Shown here in pieces: positions 16,420 through 24,042 of a stretch of 64,000 nucleotides of DNA. Where the stretch lies: positions 124,001 to 188,000 of the forward strand of contig NZ_JAHYBZ010000011.1 of the NCBI RefSeq assembly GCF_019430885.1. The letters are read 5' to 3'. Every line of letters starts with the position of its first letter. Within the stretch, counting starts at the first letter, position 1. This DNA is from Roseomonas alba (lineage in GTDB: Bacteria > Pseudomonadota > Alphaproteobacteria > Acetobacterales > Acetobacteraceae). Made by a program: the position numbers and the translations under genes. A model generated the notes under the pieces. It ran no database searches. It was not told where the DNA came from and saw only the letters and a program-made list of their open reading frames with translations.

Positions 16420-18237
16420 TCAGGGTCCGTAACCCTCTCGCAGTCGATCGATCACGCTGAGCGGCCTGGGTCGCGGCAGCTTCGCCGCCTGGCGGCGCGC
16501 ATAAACCTCGTTGAGCAGGATCTCGCCGTCGGCGGCACGCTCCAGTGTCAGGCGCCGGTTGAAGATGCCCGCCGATCCCGGGTGCCGCCCGATCAGGACG
16601 ATGCCGGCCAGCGGCAGCAGGTCCACTATCAAGTGCAGCATCACATCGGCTGAGGCCGGGTCGAGCGCATCCGTCGCATCGCCCAGCACGATCCAGCGTG
16701 GACGCAACAGGATGATCCGCGCGAAGGATAGCCGCTGCACTTCCGCCGCTGTCAGCATGCGAACCCAGTCTCCCGCTTCGTCCAGCCGCGACGAGAGATG
16801 CGCGAGGCCAACGCTGGCGAGGGCGGCTTGCAGCGCCGCATCATCGTGACATTCCGTTGGCCCCGGGAAGGCAAGCGCCTGGCGCAATGATCCCTGCGGC
16901 AGGAACGGCCAGGGGCCGACGGCGACCATCCCGTCATCGGCCGGCAGGTTCACGCGACCGCGCCCCCAAGGCCAGATGCCGGCCAGCACGCGGAATAGCG
17001 CGCTCGCCGCCTCGGGATCGCCATCCACCAGCACATGCTCGCCCGGTTCAACCGTCAGGCTGAGGTCGGACAGCATGGCTGTGCCGTCGGGTGACGCGAT
17101 CCACAGATCCCGGACACCGAGCTGCGACGTCGACACGCGGTCCAGGTTGATCGCGGTCTCGCCCCTGCGCGCGGCTTCCAGGGCGACGATGCGGACTGCC
17201 TCGTCGAGCATCAGCACGCGCTCCACCGAGGCGCGCCATCCGGCGATCAGGGCCAGGTTGTCGACCGGCCAGGACAAGGCCGCCGTGACCTGCTGGAACG
17301 CCTGCCCCGACTGCATCAGGCGACCGAGGGAGAGCGCGCCCTCAAGGAAGCGCGGCGTGCCGACGAGGATGGGAAGCACGCCGGCGAGGGCCACATAGCC
17401 GGAGGAGAAGGCCAGCAGTCTCGCCAGGCCGGCGGATTGGTCGCGCCAGGATTGCGCGATGGTCTCGAAGACGGACTCGAGCCGTTCGCGCTCCAGGGGT
17501 TCGCCGCGTGCGACGGCGATGGGCTCGCCGCTCTCATGCGCGCGCACCAGGCTGAAGCGGAACTCTGCCTCCCTCGTCTGCCGCGTATCGGTGGCGCGTA
17601 CGAGCGGGCGGCCGAGCAGGAAGGCGATGACAGCCCCCATGCCGGCGTAGCCGAAGGCGAGCGCGACGAGATGCCCGGGCACATCCAGCCCCGCCACACG
17701 GATCCAGCCCGACAGCGACCACAGGATGCCGACGAAGGTCACCAGCAGAAGCATGCAGTAGAATAGGCTGCTGGCCAGATCGATGGCGACCTCCGTGGCG
17801 ATGCGGATGTCCTCCGCGATGCGCCCGTCCGGATTGGCGTGGTCGCCGGGGATGAGGTCGGCCTGGTAGTGCCGCGCATCCTTCATCCAGTCGCCAATGA
17901 CCCGCGCCGTCAGCCAGCGTCGCCAATCGAATTGCAGCCGCCGGCGAACCACCAGGTGCGCCGTGTTGGTCGCCATGGTGCCGAGCAGGATGAGGACAAA
18001 AATGCCGATCTGGTCCATGGCGCGGTCGGTCGAGTGCCGTTCCAGCGCATCGAACAGATCGGCGCTCCAGATGTTGAGTCGGATCGCGAGCAGGACCTGC
18101 GCGACGACGAGCAACGCGAGCGCGGCCGTCAGCAGGCGCGGGCGCCAGCGCATCGGCCCCGTCCAGTAAGGGCCGGCGATTCTGGTGAAATCGCGGAAGA
18201 ACCGCTGCGGGTGGCTCGGCTCGGTGTTTCTGCTCAT
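16420..18237 (-). CDS. SbmA/YddA-type ABC half-transporter with degenerate ATPase domain
   Basis: A 605-residue protein. Residues about 10-330 are an ABC_membrane_2 (SbmA/BacA-like) transmembrane domain with about six helices, starting FFRDFTRIAGPYWTGPMRW as in YddA/Rv1819c relatives. Residues about 375-590 are the nucleotide-binding domain, but its motifs have decayed. The Walker A loop reads GDPEAASA from residue 406 where GxSGxGKS is expected, so the Lys is absent. The signature LSGGE is LTAAE. The Walker B/catalytic pair LDEATSALD is LGDATDALD. The fold outline (AGIWPWG, QRLSFARIILLRPRW) is still obvious and the frame is intact over 1.8 kb. It is therefore a maintained protein that probably cannot hydrolyse ATP alone. 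It may partner an active half-transporter or work like SbmA, which has no ATPase domain. Confidence 0.8.
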   Translation of the reverse strand: MSRNTEPSHPQRFFRDFTRIAGPYWTGPMRWRPRLLTAALALLVVAQVLLAIRLNIWSADLFDALERHSTDRAMDQIGIFVLILLGTMATNTAHLVVRRRLQFDWRRWLTARVIGDWMKDARHYQADLIPGDHANPDGRIAEDIRIATEVAIDLASSLFYCMLLLVTFVGILWSLSGWIRVAGLDVPGHLVALAFGYAGMGAVIAFLLGRPLVRATDTRQTREAEFRFSLVRAHESGEPIAVARGEPLERERLESVFETIAQSWRDQSAGLARLLAFSSGYVALAGVLPILVGTPRFLEGALSLGRLMQSGQAFQQVTAALSWPVDNLALIAGWRASVERVLMLDEAVRIVALEAARRGETAINLDRVSTSQLGVRDLWIASPDGTAMLSDLSLTVEPGEHVLVDGDPEAASALFRVLAGIWPWGRGRVNLPADDGMVAVGPWPFLPQGSLRQALAFPGPTECHDDAALQAALASVGLAHLSSRLDEAGDWVRMLTAAEVQRLSFARIILLRPRWIVLGDATDALDPASADVMLHLIVDLLPLAGIVLIGRHPGSAGIFNRRLTLERAADGEILLNEVYARRQAAKLPRPRPLSVIDRLREGYGP

Positions 18238-18645
18238 CGAACCCCCTTCCTAGCGTCGACGATCCGGGGCAGGCATCACCCAGGGTGGATCATATAGGAT
18301 GGGTGGGGCGCGCGAGCCCGCACCTGCATCTGGTGGTGGACCAGGCGCGTCAGATGGTAGCGCCGAAACGCCGCCCGATGCCCACCAGGGGTGCCATTGC
18401 CCGCGACGCCGGGGGGGGGGGACACGAGAGACCGACGCGCTGGCCGGTGGCGCCGCCATCCGCACGGGCATCGCCAGGTACAGGCACGGGCGTTTCATCC
18501 GGCATCTCGCGACGCGCTGCTGGCCGGGCAGGATCGCCGAGCCAGGAAACTACCTCTCCTGGATGGTGAACCCGCGTGGGCCGATGCTGATGTCGACGCC
18601 GGACCGATGCTGCTCCTGGTGGTGCCAGTATGCGGGTAACCGGCG
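18238..18645. other. Region with no supported gene; 11-base G run
   Basis: No recognisable reading frame. A homopolymer of 11 G lies at 18411-18421. Downstream plus-strand frames leading into the MetE-like remnant are broken. Confidence 0.4.
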
Positions 18646-18924
18646 ATGCTCGATGACGAGGCCGGCGGCCACTCCTTTCGGCCGGAGCTGCCGGGCGCGG
18701 CCGCGCAGCAGATCTCGATCAAGGCGGCGCAGCCGAAGCTCGCTCTCAACATCCTGAAAGACCACCCGCCGGGCGGGACGGCGATGGTTGGTGTACTCGA
18801 TCTCGGCGCGTCGGAGGTCGAGACGTCGGAGGTGGTGGCTCAGCGCATCCGCGCCGTCGCCAAGCTTAAGCCGCTGGCAGACGGCGCGGCGATCGTGCGG
18901 AAGGAACTGGGGCACACGGCCTGA
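18646..18924 (+). pseudogene. Remnant of a cobalamin-independent methionine synthase-like protein
   Basis: The 92-residue frame contains the pattern of the MetE C-terminal family (methionine synthase II / epoxyalkane:CoM transferase-like): an ISIKAAQPKLALNIL segment, then GTAMVGVLDLGASEVETSEV and VAQRIRAVAKLKPL. Complete members exceed 330 residues and end with a zinc-binding PDCGMK segment. Here that segment is replaced by unrelated sequence, and everything N-terminal of this block is gone. It is a fragment without catalytic capacity. Confidence 0.6.
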
Positions 18925-19070
18925 TGCAGCCGGGACGACGGTCGCCCCCGCCGTCCCGCCGCGCCGGATTGAGGCCCCGGCGTGCTTCGCCGGCCTGTGG
19001 CGATCGCCCCTTGAGAGGAAGGTGGCTGGTCCTGTAACGGCTGGCGAACCACCGTGTCCGGAGACTCGCC

Positions 19071-19775
19071 ATGCCAGATAGTGCCGCCCGCAGCAGCCTG
19101 TCGGAAGCGATCTATGCCGGGCTGCGCATAGCGCTGATGTCCGGCAGCTACGAGCCGGGCGACCGGATCAACATTCGCAAGCTCGCTTTGCTCAGCCGGA
19201 CGTCGCCGACGCCCGTGCGCGAAGCGATCATGCAACTCGTGCGGGAAGGCGCGCTGGAGCTGAAGCCGGGCTACCAGCCGCGGGTGCCGATCCTTTCGCC
19301 GGAACGCTACGAGAAGATTCGGGAGGTGCGGGCGCCGCTCGAGCGCCTCGCCGCGGAACTCGCCGCGCAACATGCGCCGCCGGAATTGGCTGAAGCGTTG
19401 CTGCGCCTGGACCAACGCTTCATCGAGGCCGAGAAGGATGGCGACTGGAAGGCGGCGACTAGCGCCAACCAGGAGTTCCATTTCACGATCTACCGCGCCT
19501 CGCGCAATGAGGTGCTGGTACGCGCCATCGAAAGCCTGTGGCTACTGACAGGCCCGGTGGTGCAGAGCCAATATGCGGCGAACGCGCGTCGCCCTCCGCG
19601 AACCGCGCTCCACGGCCAGATCATTGATGCGCTGTGCCGGCATGCGGCGCAGGAGGCCGGTGACCTGGTGGTGCAGGACATGCGGCAGGGTGTGGCCGTC
19701 ATCCTTGAGCATCTGCGCGCCCCGCGGCCGAAGCGCCAGGGCGGGCGGCGCGCGGCAAGTCAGCCCGGCGCCTGA
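19071..19775 (+). CDS. GntR-family (FCD) transcriptional regulator
   Basis: A 234-residue repressor-type regulator. Residues about 8-75 form the winged HTH (LRIALMSGSYEPGDRINIRKLA, then SRTSPTPVREAIMQLVREGAL). Residues about 90-215 are an all-helical FCD effector domain with the typical NQEFHFTIYRASRN and HGQIIDAL histidines that bind a metal and a carboxylate ligand. The ATG follows CGGAGA. It converges tail-to-tail with the lactonase gene (16-base overlap of the 3' ends) and is the only regulator in this catabolic cluster. It probably binds the four TTTGAT-N2-ATCAAA-like palindromes found upstream of the permease remnant, the dehydrogenase and the binding-protein gene. Confidence 0.9.
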   Translation: MPDSAARSSLSEAIYAGLRIALMSGSYEPGDRINIRKLALLSRTSPTPVREAIMQLVREGALELKPGYQPRVPILSPERYEKIREVRAPLERLAAELAAQHAPPELAEALLRLDQRFIEAEKDGDWKAATSANQEFHFTIYRASRNEVLVRAIESLWLLTGPVVQSQYAANARRPPRTALHGQIIDALCRHAAQEAGDLVVQDMRQGVAVILEHLRAPRPKRQGGRRAASQPGA

Positions 19776-20638
19776 CCGAAGCGCTGGGTTGGCAGGCCTG
19801 CGACGCCGACATCCAACGCGATCAGCCGGCCATGCTGGAAGCTGCCGGAGCGGTCCGAGGCGAGCGAGGTCACGAACAGCGTCCGCAGATCCGCTCCGCC
19901 GAAGCAGGGCATGGTTGGCGCCGAGATCGGCAGCGGGATGCGTTCGACGATGCTGCCATCCGGCGCGATGCGGTTGAGCACATCGGCGGTGATTCCGGCA
20001 CTCCAGTAGAAGCCTTCTGCATCGACCGCCGCGCCGTCCGGCAGTCCATCCTGCTCGGTGAGCGTCAGCAGGCGTCTTGGATTGGTGGCCGCCCCGTCGC
20101 GCGGATCGAAATCGAAAACCTGCACATAGATGCCGCGGCTGTCGGCGTGATACATGCGTCGGCCATCCGGGCTCCAGGCCAAGCCGTTCGAGACGTAGAA
20201 GCCGTCGGCGACACGCGTGCACGCCCCTTGCGGCGTCACGCGATACAGCGCGCCGCTGCGGTCGCGCACCGGCCGCCGCGCATCCATGCTGCCGACCCAG
20301 AAATTCCCGTCGGGGCCCACGCGGCCGTCATTCAGCCGGCTGGCCGTCACGTCGGTCTCGGGGGCCACGAGGAAGTCGAGCCGGCCGCTCGCAGGGTCGA
20401 AGAGATGCACGCCGGTCCGCAGCGCCACCACCAGCCGTCCATCGGCGGTCAGGCCCAGGCTGCCGATCTCTGCCGGCATGTCGAAGCGCGTGATCGCGCC
20501 GCTTTCCGGCGCCACACGCAGCACGCGGCGTTCGGTGATCTCGACAAGCCAGAGCGCGCCGGCGTCGTCGTCCCAGACGGGGCTTTCGGCCAGCCCAAGC
20601 GGCACCGTCACGACATCGCGGATAGCCAGGTTGCGCAT
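19760..20638 (-). CDS. SMP-30/gluconolactonase-type lactone hydrolase
   Basis: A 292-residue six-bladed beta-propeller of the SMP-30/LRE family. It shows the first-blade Glu (GLAESPVWDD), the metal-site Asn in SRLNDGRVGPDGNFWVGSMD, and NGLAWSPDG and DGAAVDAEG Asp/Asn ligands. It should open sugar- or carboxy-lactones in a calcium- or zinc-dependent way in the cytoplasm. The ATG at 20638 lies just after the amidase stop; a GTG at 20646 that overlaps that stop (GTGA) is an alternative. It is the last gene of a minus-strand operon headed by the deleted permease and binding-protein genes. Neighbours suggest it processes an intermediate from an amide or lactone substrate. Confidence 0.87.
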   Translation of the reverse strand: MRNLAIRDVVTVPLGLAESPVWDDDAGALWLVEITERRVLRVAPESGAITRFDMPAEIGSLGLTADGRLVVALRTGVHLFDPASGRLDFLVAPETDVTASRLNDGRVGPDGNFWVGSMDARRPVRDRSGALYRVTPQGACTRVADGFYVSNGLAWSPDGRRMYHADSRGIYVQVFDFDPRDGAATNPRRLLTLTEQDGLPDGAAVDAEGFYWSAGITADVLNRIAPDGSIVERIPLPISAPTMPCFGGADLRTLFVTSLASDRSGSFQHGRLIALDVGVAGLPTQRFGQAPG

Positions 20639-20643
20639 GCGCG

Positions 20644-22107
20644 TCACGCCGGCAGAAGCGATGGCGGCAGCCGCGTCATCCAGGGGCAATCGGCCTCATG
20701 CAGCGCGGCGATGCGCAGCACCTGCGCGTCGCCGCGCGGCGGGCCGATGATCTGCAGCCCCGCGGGCAGGCCACGATCGTCGAAGCCGGCCGGCACGCTG
20801 ATCGCGGGGCAGCCGGCCATGGTCGGGCCGACCACCACTTCCATCCAGCGATGATAGGTGTCCATCTGCCGTCCGCCGACCGCCTTCGGCCAGGTCTCTT
20901 CGCCGGGAAAAGGGAAGACCTGCGCGGCCGGCAGCAGCAGCGCATCATAGCGCGCGAAGAGACCGAGCAAATGGCGATACCAGGCGCCGCGTACCAGCGC
21001 TGCCTTGTAGACGTCCAGCGCGCTGAGGCGATGGCTGTTCTCGATCTCCCAGATCGCCTCGGGCTTGAGTAACCGGCGCGTCTCCACGTTACGCCAATTG
21101 GCGTCATGGCGGCCGCCGATGCTCTGCTGGCGCAGCACGACGAAGGCCTGCCACAGACTCTCCATGTCGAAGCCGATATCCACGGGCTCGACCGTCGCGC
21201 CCGCCGCCGCGAAGCGCTGCGCAGCCTTATGCGTCAGCTCCAGGAGGCCGGGCTCGAAGGGCAGGTGGCCGCCATAGTCGCCAAGCCAGCCGAGGCGCAG
21301 CCGCGCTGGCTCGGCCGGTTGGACCGCTGCCTGCCAATCGGGTTGCGCGTCGAGAGAAAGCGGCGCGCGCGCGTCATGCCCCGCCTGTACCGACAGGAGC
21401 ATCGCGACATCCTCGACCGAGCGCCCCATCGGCCCGTCGGTGGCGAGCTGGCCGTAGAAGGGGTCGAGCCCGTCTGAGGGGACACGCCCCTGCGACGGCC
21501 GGAAGCCGAGCACGTTGTTGAAGGCCGCCGGGTTGCGGAGCGACCCGCCCATGTCGGAGCCATCCGCCACCGGCAGCATGCGCATGGCGAGCGCGACCCC
21601 GGCGCCGCCGCTCGACCCGCCGCCGACGCGGCCGTGGTCATAGGCATTGCGGGTCAGGCCGAAGACCGGGTTGTAGCTGTTCGACCCGTAACCCCATTCC
21701 GGCACGTTGGTCTTGCCGATGATGATGGCACCGGCTGCGCGCATGCGCTCGACGATGATGGCGTCAGCGGTGGGAACGAAATCGGCGAAGAGTGGCGAAC
21801 CGAAGGTGGTGCGCAGCCCGCGCGTCAGGGCAAGGTCCTTGATCGCCTGCGGCAGGCCGTGCAGCGGCCCGACCGCATCGCCCCGCGCCACTGCGGCGTC
21901 GGCGTCCCGCGCCTCGGCGAGAAGATCGTCGCGCGGGCGCAGGGAGACGATGGCGTTGACCAGCGGATTCACCGCCGCGATGTGATCGAGATAGCTCGTC
22001 ATCACCTCGGCGGCGGAGACTTCCCGCCTGTGGATCATCCGCGCCAGCGGCACGGCGTCGAGGGCGCAGAGTGGCGGGATCGTGTGCTGGGGCATTCTCA
22101 GGACCAT
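20644..22107 (-). CDS. Amidase-signature hydrolase
   Basis: A 487-residue amidase of the amidase-signature family. The Ser-cisSer-Lys triad is complete: Lys90 in LPQAIKDLAL, Ser165 in GGGSSGGAG and nucleophile Ser189 in SDMGGSLRNPAAF. It hydrolyses a carboxamide to acid and ammonia; the substrate cannot be read from sequence. The listed ATG overlaps the last codons of the upstream binding-protein remnant; a second ATG at 22095 is equally possible and neither has a strong ribosome-binding site. It is co-directional with, and almost touches, the lactonase gene. A second distantly related amidase is encoded at 25634. Confidence 0.88.
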   Translation of the reverse strand: MVLRMPQHTIPPLCALDAVPLARMIHRREVSAAEVMTSYLDHIAAVNPLVNAIVSLRPRDDLLAEARDADAAVARGDAVGPLHGLPQAIKDLALTRGLRTTFGSPLFADFVPTADAIIVERMRAAGAIIIGKTNVPEWGYGSNSYNPVFGLTRNAYDHGRVGGGSSGGAGVALAMRMLPVADGSDMGGSLRNPAAFNNVLGFRPSQGRVPSDGLDPFYGQLATDGPMGRSVEDVAMLLSVQAGHDARAPLSLDAQPDWQAAVQPAEPARLRLGWLGDYGGHLPFEPGLLELTHKAAQRFAAAGATVEPVDIGFDMESLWQAFVVLRQQSIGGRHDANWRNVETRRLLKPEAIWEIENSHRLSALDVYKAALVRGAWYRHLLGLFARYDALLLPAAQVFPFPGEETWPKAVGGRQMDTYHRWMEVVVGPTMAGCPAISVPAGFDDRGLPAGLQIIGPPRGDAQVLRIAALHEADCPWMTRLPPSLLPA

Positions 22108-22442
22108 TTCGCGAGGTAGAGGCGAGGTAGTTCATCCGCCTGCGCGTTGAAGGACAGGCGCCGGTTGAAGGCGTAGTTGGTAACCTGATTATAGAGAGGC
22201 ATCCACAGCGCCCGTTCGGTGATCCGCCGGATCGCGGCGCTGTAGGCGCGCCGGCGGGCGTCGGCATTCGAGGTGCTGCCGCCCTCGCGGATCCACTGCG
22301 TCAGCTCCGGGTCGCGCGCATAGTCGTCGCCGCCGCCGCCGAACATGACCGGCAGGATCGCGGAAACATCGTTGATCGAATAACTCCCCCAGGAGCCCGT
22401 ATAGAGCGGCGATTTGCGGCCCAGGTACGCCGGATCGCGGCC
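22098..22442 (-). pseudogene. C-terminal remnant of a peptide-type ABC solute-binding protein
   Basis: In this frame about 110 residues match the end of SBP_bac_5 proteins: RDPAYLGRKSPLYTGSWGSY, then DDYARDPELTQWIREG, ALWMPLYNQVTNYAFNRRLSF and the typical C-terminal YLAKW. Complete members are about 500 residues. The N-terminal three quarters are missing and the 5' side runs, out of frame, into the first 50 codons of a permease gene. A deletion in an oppA/dppB-type operon explains this. Confidence 0.8.
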
Positions 22443-22594
22443 GCAGCCTGGGCGACATCCTCCTCGCTGGCATTGGCGCAGGCGATGGAGATGGCGAGGT
22501 CGCCCGATAGGCGCGTCATGGCGAAGCTCAGCACCACGACGAAGGCGGCCACGCCGAGTGACAGGATCAGCCGGTGGAGGAGGAAGCGCGTCAC
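22443..22594 (-). pseudogene. N-terminal remnant of a DppB-type ABC permease
   Basis: About 50 codons remain of a DppB/OppB-like permease: start MTRFLLHRLILSLGV, first membrane helix (AAFVVVLSFAMTRLSGD) and the periplasmic SEEDVAQAAAAI segment. It then passes directly, in another frame, into the end of a binding-protein gene. Intact permeases are about 310 residues with six helices. The promoter side is intact, so the message of the downstream amidase and lactonase probably still starts here. Confidence 0.8.
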
Positions 22595-22691
22595 GGCAGG
22601 CGCCGCCGGCGGGGGCGGAGCGATGCCGGTGGGCTTTGATCGATGTCAGCGCGGTCGCGTGCCGTCATGCCCTGGCCTTGCTGAGGGGAAA

Positions 22692-22705
22692 TTTGATGTA
22701 TCAAA
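22692..22705. promoter_or_regulatory. Putative GntR operator 1 (TTTGAT-GT-ATCAAA)
   Basis: A perfect palindrome with 6-bp arms and a 2-bp centre, about 100 bp upstream of the permease-remnant/amidase operon. It is the best copy of a motif found four times in this cluster. Confidence 0.6.
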
Positions 22706-22853
22706 ACATGAATTGATGCTCGGCGCTGTGTCAACCGCACTTTGGGTTGGCTGCGTTCCCTGCGCCGTGCGTCGCTGAATTCCACGCATATGCCGACGCG
22801 TCGCGCTACATTGTGTCAAACGGACTTTGATGGTTTGCAGATCGGTGGTCGAT

Positions 22854-22867
22854 TTTGATATCGCAAA
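22854..22867. promoter_or_regulatory. Putative GntR operator 2 (TTTGAT-AT-CGCAAA)
   Basis: The left half-site is identical to operator 1 and the right half-site keeps CAAA. It lies about 140 bp upstream of the dehydrogenase gene that starts at 23007. Confidence 0.5.
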
Positions 22868-22945
22868 AATGAGAATTGGCGCGCCGGATCAGGTGCCCAC
22901 CCATCCTGAATCGTGTTGAGCCCCGCGGGGCTGGTGGCCCGGTTC

Positions 22946-22973
22946 GCGTCCCGCGTCCCGCGTCCCGCGTCCC
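22946..22973 (+). repeat. Four tandem copies of GCGTCCC
   Basis: A 7-bp unit is repeated four times without mismatch directly before the ribosome-binding site of the dehydrogenase at 23007. Copy number could vary by slippage and alter the 5' leader. Confidence 0.8.
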
Positions 22974-23006
22974 GCGCCTCGCCGCCCTGGCAACTGGAGA
23001 TCCGTC

Positions 23007-23765
23007 GTGAAGACCAGGCCAAAGAAGACGATGCTCGTGACGGGCGCCGCCGGCGGCATTGGCGCGCAGATCGCGCGACTGGCCGTCGCATCAGGCCACC
23101 GCGTCATCGCCGCCGACGTCAATCTGCCTGGCGTCAAGCGCCCGGCCGGCGAGATCGGCCCCGGCGCCGTCGCGATGTCGCTCGACATCACCGCGGCCGA
23201 TGCGTGGGACCGCGTCCTGGATGCGGTGTGGGACCGCTTCGGCGGGCTCGACATCCTGGTGAACAATGCGGCGATCGTGCATCCGGGCCAGGCGCTCGAC
23301 GTGGCCATCGATTGCCATCAGCAGACCATGGGCACGAATTTCATGGGCGCGCTGAAGGGCATGATGGCGGTGCTGCCACGGTTTCGCGCGCAGGGGTCCG
23401 GTCACCTCGTCACCGTCTGCAGCATGACCGCCTTCCTGCCATCCGCGGGGCTGGCGAGCTACGCCGCCGCCAAGCATGCGCTACGCGCCTTCCACCACGC
23501 CGTCGCGATCGAAGAGCGAGACAGCGCGACTGCCTTCACCATCATCCACCCTTCCGCCACGGAAACGCCGATGCTGGAGCAGGAGGCGCGAGAGGAGGCG
23601 GCAGCCATGGCCTTCGTGCGCGATCCCATGGATCCGGCGGAGGTCGCGGGCATCGTCCTGAAGGCGATCAGGGCGCGGAAGTTGGAGGTCTACGTTCCGG
23701 CCAATCGCGGCCCGACGGTTCGGCGACAATCCGCGCCTGCTGCGGGAAATGGTGGAGACGAATGA
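23007..23765 (+). CDS. Short-chain dehydrogenase/reductase
   Basis: A 252-residue classical SDR. The nucleotide-binding motif TGAAGGIG is at 12-19, NNAA is at 86-89 and the catalytic Ser139, Tyr152 and Lys156 are present (SYAAAKHAL). It oxidises or reduces an alcohol/ketone with NAD(P). The start is a GTG with GGAG nine bases upstream. It is preceded by operator 2 and a 7-bp tandem repeat, and is probably transcribed alone, since 277 bp with further operators separate it from the binding-protein gene. Confidence 0.87.
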   Translation: MKTRPKKTMLVTGAAGGIGAQIARLAVASGHRVIAADVNLPGVKRPAGEIGPGAVAMSLDITAADAWDRVLDAVWDRFGGLDILVNNAAIVHPGQALDVAIDCHQQTMGTNFMGALKGMMAVLPRFRAQGSGHLVTVCSMTAFLPSAGLASYAAAKHALRAFHHAVAIEERDSATAFTIIHPSATETPMLEQEAREEAAAMAFVRDPMDPAEVAGIVLKAIRARKLEVYVPANRGPTVRRQSAPAAGNGGDE

Positions 23766-23854
23766 AGCCATCGGCCGTGGTCGACTCGTGGAGCGCCGGG
23801 CGCGTCAGGGGCGGATGCCCTGAGGTGGGTCCTGAGCGGGTGATCGACCGAAGC

Positions 23855-23868
23855 TTTGGTGCATCAAA
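23855..23868. promoter_or_regulatory. Putative GntR operator 3 (TTTGGT-GC-ATCAAA)
   Basis: One mismatch from the palindrome consensus. It lies in the leader of the binding-protein/amidase/dehydrogenase operon, about 175 bp before the start codon. Confidence 0.5.
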
Positions 23869-23987
23869 AACCCCTAGACCGCGCCGTGTGTCTGGGAGAA
23901 TCCCGGGCGCGGAATTCCCGTGATATGGCGAGTCTCAAGCGCCAAATTGCCCCATCTTGGCCATTCCAGCGAAAAAACCCTCTTCCG

Positions 23988-24001
23988 TTTGATATAGTAA
24001 A
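23988..24001. promoter_or_regulatory. Putative GntR operator 4 (TTTGAT-AT-AGTAAA)
   Basis: The left half is perfect and the right half partly conserved. It lies in an AT-rich patch about 40 bp upstream of the binding-protein start, where a bound repressor would block the promoter. Confidence 0.5.
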
Positions 24002-24042
24002 ATGACTAGGCTTCGACACCGGCTACACTCAGGGAGTGCCCC

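Noticed and set aside
18411..18421. Run of 11 G as a phase-variation tract
   Set aside because: No intact gene or promoter is linked to it. It may also be a sequencing artefact.
22946..22973. CRISPR-like repeat
   Set aside because: The unit is 7 bp without spacers; it is a simple tandem repeat. No CRISPR array or cas gene was seen in the window.
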